Under the pieces are notes generated by a model that made no database searches, was not told where the DNA came from, and saw only the letters and a program-made list of their open reading frames with translations. A stretch of 64,000 nucleotides of DNA from contig CAVGIM010000003.1 in the NCBI GenBank assembly GCA_963629575.1, positions 1 through 64,000 of the forward strand. Reading direction: 5' to 3'. The stretch's first letter is position 1; every line of letters starts with the position of its first letter. Both the position numbers and the translations under genes were made by a program. Source of the stretch: Hallerella sp963629575. Lineage in GTDB: Bacteria > Fibrobacterota > Fibrobacteria > Fibrobacterales > Fibrobacteraceae. Below, one piece after another: positions 53,309 through 61,842 of the stretch.

Positions 53309-53479
53309 GTGGAAAGCTTCGAAAAGGAAAAGTCTTTTTGAAAACTTGACAAATATGTTGTAAATGAAGCTTCTTGGGCTTGAACCGGCGGTCGAAGTCG
53401 AAAAGACAATCGAAAACTTTCGGGCGAAATATCCGTTCACATTTTAAATTTTCCCCGAAAATCAAATTCGGAGAATCAT

Positions 53480-54715
53480 ATGGAAGACTATATCCAGAAC
53501 CTCTTTGCGGAACGCATCGGTGGAAGTTCCTTTGGAAAGGGAACCGTCCTTTACAAGTTCGAAAAGATCAAGCGGGCGAGACGCGCGGCGGAAAAGTCGC
53601 ATCCCGAAACGCCGATTATCGACATGGGTGTCGGCGAACCGGACTGGATGGCGGATCCGGCGGTCGTGAAAAGACTCGCTTCGGAGGCCGAAAAGTGGGA
53701 AAATCGCGGATATTCGGACAATGGAATCTTGCCGTTCCAGGAAGCGGCAGCAAAGTACATGGAACGAGTCTTCGGGGTGCGCGGACTGGATCCGCAGAAC
53801 GAAATCTGCCACAGCATCGGTTCAAAGCCTGCGCTCGCGATGATTCCGCAAGCCTTTATCAATCCGGGCGATGTTTCGATAGTGACGGTTCCCGGGTATG
53901 GGGTTCTCGGAACGATGACCCGCTTTCTCGGCGGAGAGGTCTATTCTCTTCCCCTTTCTCCCGAAAACGATTTCTTGCCGGATCTCGAAAGCGTTCCGGC
54001 GGACATTGCGAAGCGCGCCAAGATCCTCTACATCAACTATCCGAACAATCCCACGGGAGCCGTGGCTACGCCCGAGTTCTTTGGAAAGGTCGTCGAGTTC
54101 GCGCGAAAGAATCACGTCATAGTCGTTTCCGATGCGGCCTATGCGGCGCTTACCTTCGACGGCTATGCGCCTCTCAGCTTTCTCTCCGTTCCCGGGGCAA
54201 GGGAGGTCGGCGTGGAAATTCAGTCTCTTTCGAAGGCGTTCAACATGACGGGCTGGCGTCTCGGCTTTGTCGCGGGAAACGAGAAAATCGTGAAAGGCTT
54301 TGCCTGTGTCAAGGACAATAACGATTCGGGGCAGTTCAAGGCTATCCAGTATGCGGGTGTCGAGGCTCTTTCTTCACCTGCGATTACGGAACGGACCGTC
54401 GCGAAGTATTCCAGACGGCACGATTTGCTGGTCAAGGCGTTGTCCGATGTCGGGTTCCAGGTCAAAAAGCCGAAGGGAAGCTTTTACCTATATGCAAAAT
54501 CCCCGAAGGGAATCGAAGACGGCGAATCCTTTGCGACCGCCGAGGACTTTTCGCAGTGGCTGATTCGCGAAAAGCAGATTTCGACGGTTCCCTGGGACGA
54601 TGCGGGACATTTTATCCGATTCAGCGTCACGTTCACTGCGGATTCGGAAACCGCGGAAGTCTCCCTGATGGAAGAAATCAAGCGCAGACTTTCGGGCGTA
54701 AAGTTTGTCTGGTAA
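53480..54715 (+). CDS. dapL: LL-diaminopimelate aminotransferase
   Basis: The 411-residue PLP enzyme converts tetrahydrodipicolinate directly to LL-diaminopimelate, giving precursors for lysine and peptidoglycan. Visible features are GYSDNGILPF, NYPNNPTGAV (Asn for PLP), DAAYA, the Schiff-base Lys in SLSKAFNMTGWRLGF, and VKDNNDSGQFKAIQ, which is characteristic of DapL over general aspartate aminotransferases. GGAG precedes ATG 53480. The 220-base upstream gap includes a 27-codon frame (53364-53447) of doubtful status. It agrees with the murein-peptide enzymes encoded elsewhere in the window. Confidence 0.92.
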   Translation: MEDYIQNLFAERIGGSSFGKGTVLYKFEKIKRARRAAEKSHPETPIIDMGVGEPDWMADPAVVKRLASEAEKWENRGYSDNGILPFQEAAAKYMERVFGVRGLDPQNEICHSIGSKPALAMIPQAFINPGDVSIVTVPGYGVLGTMTRFLGGEVYSLPLSPENDFLPDLESVPADIAKRAKILYINYPNNPTGAVATPEFFGKVVEFARKNHVIVVSDAAYAALTFDGYAPLSFLSVPGAREVGVEIQSLSKAFNMTGWRLGFVAGNEKIVKGFACVKDNNDSGQFKAIQYAGVEALSSPAITERTVAKYSRRHDLLVKALSDVGFQVKKPKGSFYLYAKSPKGIEDGESFATAEDFSQWLIREKQISTVPWDDAGHFIRFSVTFTADSETAEVSLMEEIKRRLSGVKFVW

Positions 54716-54734
54716 ACGCTTCGGTTTAAAGCGA

Positions 54735-54765
54735 AAATCGCGCGGTTCCTTGAACCGCGCGATTT
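54735..54765. terminator. Bidirectional terminator between dapL and the thioredoxin-like gene
   Basis: AAATCGCGCGGTTC and GAACCGCGCGATTT form a perfect 14-base stem with a 3-base loop, between two converging genes. Confidence 0.92.
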
Positions 54766-54781
54766 CTGTAAGGAGAAAGTC

Positions 54782-55321
54782 CTAGGGAAACATTTTGTTC
54801 AAGAGCGAATCGATTTGTTCGAAGCTCTTCTTGGAAAGATCGCCGAATCGGTAGAACGTGCCGTCCTTGTTCACGATGAAGACGACGGGAACGTAGCCTG
54901 TCCCGTAGGTGGGCCCGAATTTGGCGTTTACGTCCTGGAAAATGGGAAATGTCGCGTTGAACTGGTCGATGAAAAGGCGCACGTCGTTTTTCTTGATGCC
55001 GCCTCCGATGGAAATTCCTACACCCGTTAGGCCTTTGGGCTCGTACTTCTTGATGAGCGACTGCATTTCGGGAAAGCTCGCTTGGCAGTGTGGGCATTTG
55101 GGGCTGAAATAGTAGATGACAAGAGGCTTGCCGCTGAAATGGGCAAAGAGCATTCCCGGATCGTTTACTCCGGCGAGTGTCTGCATAAAGTCTATCTTCA
55201 TCGGGATTCCTGCGGAATCCTGCAAGAGGGTCGGAGCTTCCTGCTTGGGAATGTCCGCTTGCCCAAAGGCGAAGATGGAAGAAAAGGCAACCAGCGCAAT
55301 CGCTTTTACCGAAAAACGCAT
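54782..55321 (-). CDS. Periplasmic thioredoxin-like protein (TlpA/ResA type)
   Basis: The 179-residue product has a signal peptide (VKAIALVAFSSIFAFG) and a thioredoxin fold with active-site CPHC in YYFSPKCPHCQASFPEM (about 75-90). VPVVFIVNKDGTFYRFG supplies the cis-Pro and beta strands. Such proteins reduce or form disulfides in the periplasm, often for cytochrome c maturation, though no cytochrome genes are present. A ribosome site AGGAG precedes ATG 55321. The Cys-rich giant pilin is a possible client; this is inference. Confidence 0.9.
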   Translation of the reverse strand: MRFSVKAIALVAFSSIFAFGQADIPKQEAPTLLQDSAGIPMKIDFMQTLAGVNDPGMLFAHFSGKPLVIYYFSPKCPHCQASFPEMQSLIKKYEPKGLTGVGISIGGGIKKNDVRLFIDQFNATFPIFQDVNAKFGPTYGTGYVPVVFIVNKDGTFYRFGDLSKKSFEQIDSLLNKMFP

Positions 55322-55377
55322 GAGAAACTCCTATTCAGAACGAACTGTAAAATATAAAATGACACGTTAAAAGTCAA

Positions 55378-56676
55378 TCAGGGCTTTAGCCGGTGGGGAA
55401 GTCGCGGAAAGGCGCCTGTTTCCCGGACGTGGGGAAGATTGCAAATCCAGGCGACCGTCCGTTCGAGCCCAAGACCGAATCCGGCGTGCGGTACGGATCC
55501 GTAACGGCGGATGTCCAGATACCAGGAATAGGTTTCGGGCGAAAGTCCCTGTTTCTTGATGGAATCTTCGAGAGTTTCGAGGTCTTCTTCGCGCTGGCCG
55601 CCCCCGATGATTTCCCCGAAGCCTTCCGGAGCGAGAATGTCCATGTTGCGGACGACTTTCGGATTTTCCGCGCTGCGCTTCATGTAGAAAGGCTTGATTT
55701 CCGCAGGGTAGTCATAGACGACGACTGGTTTTTCGAAATGCTTTCCGACGATAGTCTCGTCTGCTCCGCCGAAATCGTCTCCCCATTGGAAAGGGACTCC
55801 CGAATCCTGGATGATTTTGACGGCATCCGTGTAGCTGATGCGGGCAAACGGTTCGTTTGCGGTGATTTCGAGCGCCTTGGTGTCGCGGCCGAGGAGTTCG
55901 AGTTCCCGCGCGCTTTCTGCGAGAATCTTCTTCACGATTGCCTGGACAAGGCCTTCGGCGAGTTCGATGTCTCCATCGAGATCCATGTAGGCGACTTCGG
56001 GTTCGACCATCCAGAATTCCGTCAGGTGGCGTCTCGTGTTCGAGTTCTCGGCGCGGAATGTCGGGCCAAAGCAATAGGCCCTGCCGAATGCGGCACAGGC
56101 CGCTTCCATGTAAAGCTGGCCGCTTTGCGAAAGATAGGCCTTGTTTTCGAAATAGGGCGTGCAGAAGAGAGTGCTCGAACCTTCGCATTCGTTTGGCGTA
56201 AAGATTGGCGCATCGACCAGCGTGAAGTCTCGGGAATCGAAGTATTCGCGAATCGCCTGGACGATGCGGTGCCTAATGGAGAGAATGGCATGCTCGCGTG
56301 GACTGCGGATCCACAGGTGACGCTTGTCCATTAAAAAATCCGTTCCGTGTTCCTTGGGAGAAATCGGGTAGTCCCTTGTCTCGGAGACTAGCGTTACGCG
56401 CGAGGCGACAATTTCGAGTCCTGACGGGGCCTTGGGTTGCGAAACGACCTTTCCCCGGATGCGGATGGCGCTTTCCTGCGAAAGATGCCTGGCTAGGTGG
56501 AACTCTTCTTCGGAAACGTCGTTTACGCTGGCGACCACCTGGATGAATCCCGTCCCATCCCGGAACTGGATGAAGCAGACTTTACCGGAGCTTCGGACGC
56601 GCGTGACCCAGCCCGAAAGTTCGACGTCCTTGCCGACGAAATCGCCTAGATGGCGAATGTAAATCTTTTGGAGCAT
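55378..56676 (-). CDS. asnS: Asparagine--tRNA ligase
   Basis: The 432-residue class II synthetase has an N-terminal OB-fold (about 1-110: VELSGWVTRVRSSGKVCFIQ), then the catalytic core with motif 2 FRAENSNTRRHLTEFWMVEPE's first part and motif 3 GFGLGLERTVAW. RRYGSVPHAGFG and the PISPKEHGTDFLMDKRHLWI region are typical of AsnRS rather than AspRS. ATG 56676 lies 5 bases after TATTTTAG on the minus strand with no ribosome site, matching the leaderless pattern. Longer in-frame starts would enter the tRNA-Gly. Confidence 0.95.
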   Translation of the reverse strand: MLQKIYIRHLGDFVGKDVELSGWVTRVRSSGKVCFIQFRDGTGFIQVVASVNDVSEEEFHLARHLSQESAIRIRGKVVSQPKAPSGLEIVASRVTLVSETRDYPISPKEHGTDFLMDKRHLWIRSPREHAILSIRHRIVQAIREYFDSRDFTLVDAPIFTPNECEGSSTLFCTPYFENKAYLSQSGQLYMEAACAAFGRAYCFGPTFRAENSNTRRHLTEFWMVEPEVAYMDLDGDIELAEGLVQAIVKKILAESARELELLGRDTKALEITANEPFARISYTDAVKIIQDSGVPFQWGDDFGGADETIVGKHFEKPVVVYDYPAEIKPFYMKRSAENPKVVRNMDILAPEGFGEIIGGGQREEDLETLEDSIKKQGLSPETYSWYLDIRRYGSVPHAGFGLGLERTVAWICNLPHVRETGAFPRLPHRLKP

Positions 56677-56681
56677 GTCGC

Positions 56682-56689
56682 CTAAAATA
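56682..56689 (-). promoter_or_regulatory. Start-proximal promoter box of asnS
   Basis: On the minus strand TATTTTAG ends 5 bases before ATG 56676, the same spacing as at trpS. Confidence 0.35.
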
Positions 56690-56774
56690 GCAAAAGGAAC
56701 GGGAGCTTGGCTTGGATGGGCTTCGGGAATTCGGAAGACGAAAAAAAAGCCCCACACTTGTGGAGCTTTAATCG

Positions 56775-56847
<73 letters not shown>

Positions 56848-56939
56848 GAGGACAGCCCAATTATAGATAAAAAAAATGGACTTGTCAAGGGAAAAGAGCG
56901 GGATTCTTGATTTTTTTTGAAAATCTTCAAACGCTTGAC

Positions 56940-56947
56940 TATATTGG
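56940..56947 (+). promoter_or_regulatory. TATATTGG promoter box of thiE
   Basis: TATATTGG lies 30 bases before ATG 56978 and is identical in sequence and distance to the box before the TPR protein gene. No TPP riboswitch signature (CTGAGA) is seen in the leader. Confidence 0.45.
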
Positions 56948-56977
56948 GGGCAAAAAATGAAAAGTCAAGGAGTCTTT

Positions 56978-57631
56978 ATGGATGCGAAGGAATACTTGAA
57001 GGTCTATCTGGTGACGGATCGCGGGCTTTCGCTCGGTCGTTCGCTAGAAAAAGTCGTGGAAGAATCGCTCGCGGGCGGTGTTGGCATTGTCCAGCTACGG
57101 GAAAAGGACGCTTCTTCGCGGGAATTTTACGAACTCGCGTTGAAGCTGAAGAAAGTCTTGCGGAAAACAGGCGTTCCGCTTGTCATCAACGACAGGCTCG
57201 ACATTGCGCTCGCTGTCGATGCGGATGGACTGCATATCGGGCAGAGCGACTTGCCGTATCCGGTTGCGCGGCGCCTGCTGGGAAAGGACAAGATCATCGG
57301 GCTTTCGACGGACTGCTACGAGCAACTCGTCGCGGCGAACGATTACGATGTGGATTACGTCGCATTCCAGGCTTTTTCGACGACGACAAAGCTCGACGCG
57401 GCGGAGGGAGTGGGGGTTGATGGGCTTCGAAAGGCGAAGGCGCTTTCACGGCATCCGCTGGTCGCTATCGGGGGAATCCACCTGTCAAACGCTGCCGATG
57501 TCGCTTCTTCCGGCGTCGATGGACTTGCCGTCGTTTCGGAAATCATGTCCGCGCGGGATCCAAAAATCGCGACGGAAAACTTGCGAAAAGCCTTTGAAGA
57601 GGGCCATGCGAAGTTTAAGAAGGAAGGTTGA
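56978..57631 (+). CDS. thiE: Thiamine-phosphate synthase ThiE
   Basis: The 217-residue TIM-barrel enzyme joins hydroxymethylpyrimidine pyrophosphate and carboxythiazole phosphate into thiamine phosphate. Recognisable are YLVTDRG, GIVQLREKDAS, VINDRLDIALAVDADGLHIG, and VAIGGI near the C-terminus. ATG 56978 is preferred over ATG 56957 because AAGGAG stands 5 bases before it. The convergent neighbour carries a ThiN domain with the same predicted reaction, so the cell may hold two routes. Confidence 0.94.
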   Translation: MDAKEYLKVYLVTDRGLSLGRSLEKVVEESLAGGVGIVQLREKDASSREFYELALKLKKVLRKTGVPLVINDRLDIALAVDADGLHIGQSDLPYPVARRLLGKDKIIGLSTDCYEQLVAANDYDVDYVAFQAFSTTTKLDAAEGVGVDGLRKAKALSRHPLVAIGGIHLSNAADVASSGVDGLAVVSEIMSARDPKIATENLRKAFEEGHAKFKKEG

Positions 57632-57679
57632 AAGTCCCGGGCTTCCACCGTTTCGATGGTTTGAATCCGCGACGGGAAA

Positions 57680-59257
57680 TCAAAGCGCAGCGTTGATTTT
57701 CAAGACTTTCCGCTCAAAGTCTTCGAGGGATTTTCCGACGACGAGAACCAGCTTTTCGAGATTGATCCGGTCCGGAATGGCGATGATGTCCGGCAAGGCG
57801 GAAGCCTTGGCGATAACGCTTTCGAGATCTCTATCGTAATCGGTTCCGCGTTGCCAGTAATCCTTGGGCGTGGGCATTTCGACGATTCGAAATTTCGCCT
57901 TCTTGCAGGCGGAAAGAATCTTGGGAGTGTATCGGAAATCGGCAATGCATTTTGCCTCGGGGAACTTTTTCCGGATGGAAAGCAGCGAGTCCGCCATATA
58001 GGCGCTGATTCCCATTTTGGGGTCGCGGACTGTGCAGGTTTCGCTTTCGACGCGGAAAATGCGCCCGGGAACGGCGCACACGTCTTTTCGGGATGTTCCT
58101 GTTTCCGTGTAGCCGATATTTGTCCCGATTTCCGGCAGCATCTTGTAGATGTTCGCCGCCTTCAGGCGATCGACGCAGGCCTTGAGGTCGCGGCAGAGCT
58201 TGTCTTTATCGGAAAGCCTGCCTTCGATGTTTCCCTGCGAGAGAATGTTTCCCGCGTTAAAGAAAACATCCCAGAAAAAGTCCTTGGTCGGCGGCAGGAA
58301 GTCTTCGGTTTTTCCGTTGCGGAGCGTTTTTCTCCCGTATTTTCTGTCCATAAACTTTCCGATGACCGCGCTCTGGATACCCTTGGCGGCTAGCGCCTTT
58401 TGGAGCGACTTCGTGTCTTTCGGAGAAACGGCGATAACGAGCGTGCCTTCGCTGATGATTTCCCACGGATCGAGTCCGAAGATCCGGCAGATGCTTTCGA
58501 TATCCTCGGGAACCTTGTACGAATCCATGTCGAGCAGAACGCCTTTTCCGGAAGCCTCGGCGACTTCCCAGACTCCGCGCTTGGTCCCGCCCTCGGTCGC
58601 GTCGTGCATCGCGTGGACACCTTGGAATCCCGAAGCGATTTCCGCATCCTTGACGACAGAAATTTCCTTCATTCGCTTGGCGGCGCGGCGAATGTCCCCG
58701 CTTTCGAGTTTTCCCTTGAGCGCTTCGCCCAGTTCAAATCCTAGAAGGGCCGCCGCCTCGATGGCGATTCCCTTGGTGATAACCAGGTTGTCGCCCGTCC
58801 TTGCGCCTTTAGGCGAAACGTATTTCTTGCCATATCCCCAGACCGTGATTCCCCCGATTGTCGGGCAGGTGACCGCTCCGTAGTAGCCCGTATGGCCTCC
58901 AACGATCGAAATTCCCTGTCGCTTTGCCTCGACGCTGATTTCCCGGACGAGACTTGCGATGTAATCCTCTTTCGTATCCGGAGGGAGCAGAAGCGAGTAG
59001 GTCATGAATTCCGGCTTGATCCCCATGACGGCGACGTCGCTTGCGCCGATGTGGACCGTAACGTATGCGAAGTCTTTCGGACTCATGCGGACGGATGGAA
59101 AAATCGGGTCTTCGGCGACGGCCATGAAACCGCCGGGAACCTTCAGAATGGCCGAATCTACGCCCATTGCCGGGCCTATCACGACTTTTTCGCTACAGCA
59201 TCCGGTCTTTGCGAGAATCGCCTTGGTGAAAAAATCGTCATTTACCTTTCCGATCAT
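57680..59257 (-). CDS. AIR synthase-related (ThiL/HypE-like) domain fused to ThiN
   Basis: The 525-residue product has an N-terminal PurM/ThiL-like ATP-binding domain (about 1-330; GPAMGVDSAILKVPGG, GGHTGYYGAVTCPTIGG, MHDATEGGTKRGVWEV) and a C-terminal ThiN domain (about 345-525; EIGTNIGYTETGTS, CAVPGRIFRVE, LPDIIAIPDRI). ThiN is the archaeal-type thiamine-phosphate synthase, usually fused to ThiD. The ThiL-like half could phosphorylate thiamine phosphate to the pyrophosphate, so one chain may carry the last two steps. AGGAG precedes ATG 59257. It converges with thiE. The reaction of each half is inferred. Confidence 0.82.
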   Translation of the reverse strand: MIGKVNDDFFTKAILAKTGCCSEKVVIGPAMGVDSAILKVPGGFMAVAEDPIFPSVRMSPKDFAYVTVHIGASDVAVMGIKPEFMTYSLLLPPDTKEDYIASLVREISVEAKRQGISIVGGHTGYYGAVTCPTIGGITVWGYGKKYVSPKGARTGDNLVITKGIAIEAAALLGFELGEALKGKLESGDIRRAAKRMKEISVVKDAEIASGFQGVHAMHDATEGGTKRGVWEVAEASGKGVLLDMDSYKVPEDIESICRIFGLDPWEIISEGTLVIAVSPKDTKSLQKALAAKGIQSAVIGKFMDRKYGRKTLRNGKTEDFLPPTKDFFWDVFFNAGNILSQGNIEGRLSDKDKLCRDLKACVDRLKAANIYKMLPEIGTNIGYTETGTSRKDVCAVPGRIFRVESETCTVRDPKMGISAYMADSLLSIRKKFPEAKCIADFRYTPKILSACKKAKFRIVEMPTPKDYWQRGTDYDRDLESVIAKASALPDIIAIPDRINLEKLVLVVGKSLEDFERKVLKINAAL

Positions 59258-59266
59258 CGTTTTCTC

Positions 59267-60373
59267 CTACTTGTTTCGAGTTTTTTCCGGGAATGCTTCC
59301 GCATCTTCGAAGTGCAGCGCATAGATAAATGTCTCGCTGCTTTTTCCCTTGAGTTCGAAAGGCCCCTTGGGAAGCGGGCTGTACTTTCCGACATGGGGAA
59401 GTTCTTGCAGAAGTTCTCTCGAAACGAGGAATTCTTCGCCTAGGCGGCTGCAGAGATCCTGCAAGCGGGAGGTCGTGTTGATGGCGTCTCCGTGGTAGGC
59501 GATTTCGCTACGAAAGTTTCCGACCTCGGTCATGATGACCTTTCCCCAGTGCGCCGCGGCCTTGAACGTCGGATAATGCCCGAATTCCGCTAGAAACCTC
59601 TTGCGCGTGCGGGAAAAGCAACGCTTGAGATCCTCGAAGCAGAGGATGGGCTTCGCTCTCTTGCGGGCGGCGGAAAGCGGCCACGTGAGAAACACGCCGT
59701 CTCCGGCTATCTGGTAGATGTCCCCGTCGTTTTCTTCGCAGCAGTTGGAAAGCAGCCTGTAGTATTCCTTCATGAAACGGCTGTATTTGACATGGCCCAT
59801 TTCTTCGGCGAGCCGCGTGGAATTTCGCAAATCGACGAACATGAAAATCAGCCCGACTTCTTTGGGATCCTGGGTCTTTCCGAGGAGCGTGTTGATGAAA
59901 ACGTTCGCCCCGAACTTCTTGTTTACGGAACGGATGAACGTGATGAAGAATCCCGATAGAATCCCGTAAATGGCGAACGCCTGGACCTCCGGTTCACGGA
60001 ATGCCCGCTGCAGGCGTTCCAGTCCGCGTTCGTCGATGAAGGAGCCGCTGTCGTACCAGTTGAGAACGAGAACGCAAATCGCGATGTCGATGAAAACCGT
60101 CGCGGTAAAGTACCCGAACCGGATAAGCATCGCCGCGGGAATCGGCCGCGGATCGCGGTCGTCTCGCAGGATGATAACGTCGTAAAGTCCGTGGGAAAGC
60201 CCGGTCAGGATGGCGAACTGGAACGCGGTCAGGTAGAGGACCGGATCGGCTGCTTTCGGGGAACCGTAGAAGTGAAAAAAGAAAAACAGGAAACTAAAAA
60301 ACATCCAGCTTGCGACGTAGAACGCGATGGACTTGATCTTTCTCTTCTGGAGTCTGGAACTAAAGAGCGACAT
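59267..60373 (-). CDS. Membrane class III adenylate/guanylate cyclase-like protein
   Basis: The 368-residue product has four membrane helices (about 15-35, 48-64, 83-107, 135-148) and a cytoplasmic class III cyclase domain (about 170-350). The first metal Asp lies in LIFMFVDLRNS and the second in QIAGDGVFLTW; the transition-state Asn/Arg pair is in GDAINTTSRLQ. The position that is Lys in adenylate cyclases (YKxxGD) is Gln here (IYQIAGD), and the paired Asp looks replaced, so substrate preference is uncertain. It lies 6 bases after a small membrane-protein gene and 9 bases before the AIRS-ThiN gene. It may make a cyclic nucleotide signal. Confidence 0.85.
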   Translation of the reverse strand: MSLFSSRLQKRKIKSIAFYVASWMFFSFLFFFFHFYGSPKAADPVLYLTAFQFAILTGLSHGLYDVIILRDDRDPRPIPAAMLIRFGYFTATVFIDIAICVLVLNWYDSGSFIDERGLERLQRAFREPEVQAFAIYGILSGFFITFIRSVNKKFGANVFINTLLGKTQDPKEVGLIFMFVDLRNSTRLAEEMGHVKYSRFMKEYYRLLSNCCEENDGDIYQIAGDGVFLTWPLSAARKRAKPILCFEDLKRCFSRTRKRFLAEFGHYPTFKAAAHWGKVIMTEVGNFRSEIAYHGDAINTTSRLQDLCSRLGEEFLVSRELLQELPHVGKYSPLPKGPFELKGKSSETFIYALHFEDAEAFPEKTRNK

Positions 60374-60379
60374 CGGGCG

Positions 60380-60559
60380 TCAATGTAAAAAAAGAGGGAG
60401 ACTCCACAGCATCAGGGCAAGAAAAATATCTTTATACGAAGGTCCAAAGAGAAGCACGGACGCGAGGATGAGGATTGTTCCCGCGAGAACAAAGAACAGG
60501 ACGGAGGGCATCCTTTTCTTGAAAAGCGACTTGATGCGAAACCATTTTCCCACGCGCAT
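60380..60559 (-). CDS. Small two-span membrane protein upstream of the cyclase
   Basis: The 59-residue frame has a basic N-terminus (MRVGKWFRIKSLFKKR), then two hydrophobic segments: VLFFVLAGTILILASVLLF and IFLALMLWSLPLFL. It ends 6 bases before the cyclase ATG and starts 18 bases from the divergent hemW start. The basic-hydrophobic design argues for a real gene. ATG 60511 (MPSVLFF) is an alternative start. It may help anchor or regulate the cyclase; no family is recognised. Confidence 0.6.
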   Translation of the reverse strand: MRVGKWFRIKSLFKKRMPSVLFFVLAGTILILASVLLFGPSYKDIFLALMLWSLPLFLH

Positions 60560-60563
60560 AATA

Positions 60564-60571
60564 TATATTCG
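60564..60571 (+). promoter_or_regulatory. Start-proximal promoter box of hemW
   Basis: TATATTCG ends 6 bases before ATG 60578 with no ribosome site. The adjacent ATATAT tract could also serve the divergent small membrane protein. Confidence 0.4.
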
Positions 60572-60577
60572 GATTCG

Positions 60578-61720
60578 ATGAAAGGACTTTACATTCACGT
60601 TCCGTTTTGCAAAAAAATCTGCGGATACTGCGATTTCTCGACGCTTCCCGGTTCGAGAAGGCTCTTTGCCGAATATGTCGATCTGGTTCTCCGCGAAGCG
60701 GAACATCGGCTTTCGAAATGGAAATTCGCCGTTTCGGATTTTTCGACGGCCTATCTTGGCGGTGGAACTCCCAGCGAGCTTCCTCTCTTTGAACTATCGA
60801 GACTTGTCCGCGGACTCGAATCCCTTGGCGTGGATTTTTCGAAACTTCTGGAGGTAAACATCGAGTGCAACCCGGATTCGGCAAGCGCGGAATTTCTCGA
60901 ACGTGCGCACTTGCTTGGCGTGAACCGTTTCAGTCTCGGGCTGCAGACATTTGACGATTCCCTGTTGCGGGCGATTGGTCGTCGCGGATCGGCAAGGGAA
61001 AACCGCGAAGCTCTCGCAAGGCTTGTCGCGTTTTCTCGAGAGACGGGAACGCGTGCCTCGGCGGATCTCATGTTCTGGCTTCCGGGGCAGAGTCTTGGAC
61101 GGTTTCGGGACGACGTTTCGGAGCTTGCCCGGTCGGGAATCGGGCATGTGAGCTTTTACGGGCTTGCGATTGGGCCAAGGACGGTTCTCGAAAATCGCAT
61201 GCGGAAAGGGCTCTTTGTCTTGGACGAGGCTCTCTACCCCGAAATGTATGACGCAGGAGTGCGCATCTTGCAGGGATTTGGAATGGAACGCTACGAAGTG
61301 TCGAACTTCGCAAGGCCTGGCGAGGAGGGCTTGCACAACCGGAACTACTGGCGTCTCGGGGAGTATCTCGGACTGGGACCTTCCGCGCACGGCTTTGACG
61401 GAAACGTCCGTTCGGCGGCTCCTGCCCGCTACGCCGCCTGGAAACGCTGGGTCGAGGACGGTTGCCCGGATTCCGGTCTTGAAAAGGATATGGTCGGAAA
61501 GAAGGAACGTGTCGAGGAGCGCATCTGGCTTTCGCTGCGTACGCGGGAAGGTCTCGACTTGCAAGCCCTGGAATCGGAAGAATCGGCGAAAATTCCCGAA
61601 AAAAGGATAGAACGCTGGTCGCTTCGCGGCTTTGTCGAACGAGAAGGTTCGCGCTTGCGTCTTTTGGACCGCGGGTGGCTGATGATGGATTCGATCGTCG
61701 CGGACTTGATGCCGGACTAG
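60578..61720 (+). CDS. hemW: Radical SAM heme chaperone HemW
   Basis: The 380-residue product is a member of the HemN/HemW family. The radical SAM iron-sulfur motif is CKKICGYC (CxxxCxxC, residues 11-18), followed by GGGTPSEL, SLGLQTFDD and the HemW-type end segments YEVSNFARPG, LHNRNYW and LGLGPSAHGF. HemW binds heme and delivers it to respiratory proteins; it lacks the extra N-terminal part of true HemN. ATG 60578 follows a TATATTCG box by 6 bases. Confidence 0.94.
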   Translation: MKGLYIHVPFCKKICGYCDFSTLPGSRRLFAEYVDLVLREAEHRLSKWKFAVSDFSTAYLGGGTPSELPLFELSRLVRGLESLGVDFSKLLEVNIECNPDSASAEFLERAHLLGVNRFSLGLQTFDDSLLRAIGRRGSARENREALARLVAFSRETGTRASADLMFWLPGQSLGRFRDDVSELARSGIGHVSFYGLAIGPRTVLENRMRKGLFVLDEALYPEMYDAGVRILQGFGMERYEVSNFARPGEEGLHNRNYWRLGEYLGLGPSAHGFDGNVRSAAPARYAAWKRWVEDGCPDSGLEKDMVGKKERVEERIWLSLRTREGLDLQALESEESAKIPEKRIERWSLRGFVEREGSRLRLLDRGWLMMDSIVADLMPD

Positions 61721-61842
61721 TATTCCAATTTGCGCTATTGCAAAAATCTTACATTGCCGAAATCCGAGCGTTTCCGTCATTATTAAGTTAATTTTCTACA
61801 TAGGAATGTCACCGTTCCCTCCCTTTTCTGTGAGATGCTGGT

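Noticed and set aside
56848..56977. A TPP riboswitch before thiE
   Set aside because: No CTGAGA or ACCTGATCT-like core is present, and the leader after the promoter box is only about 30 bases.
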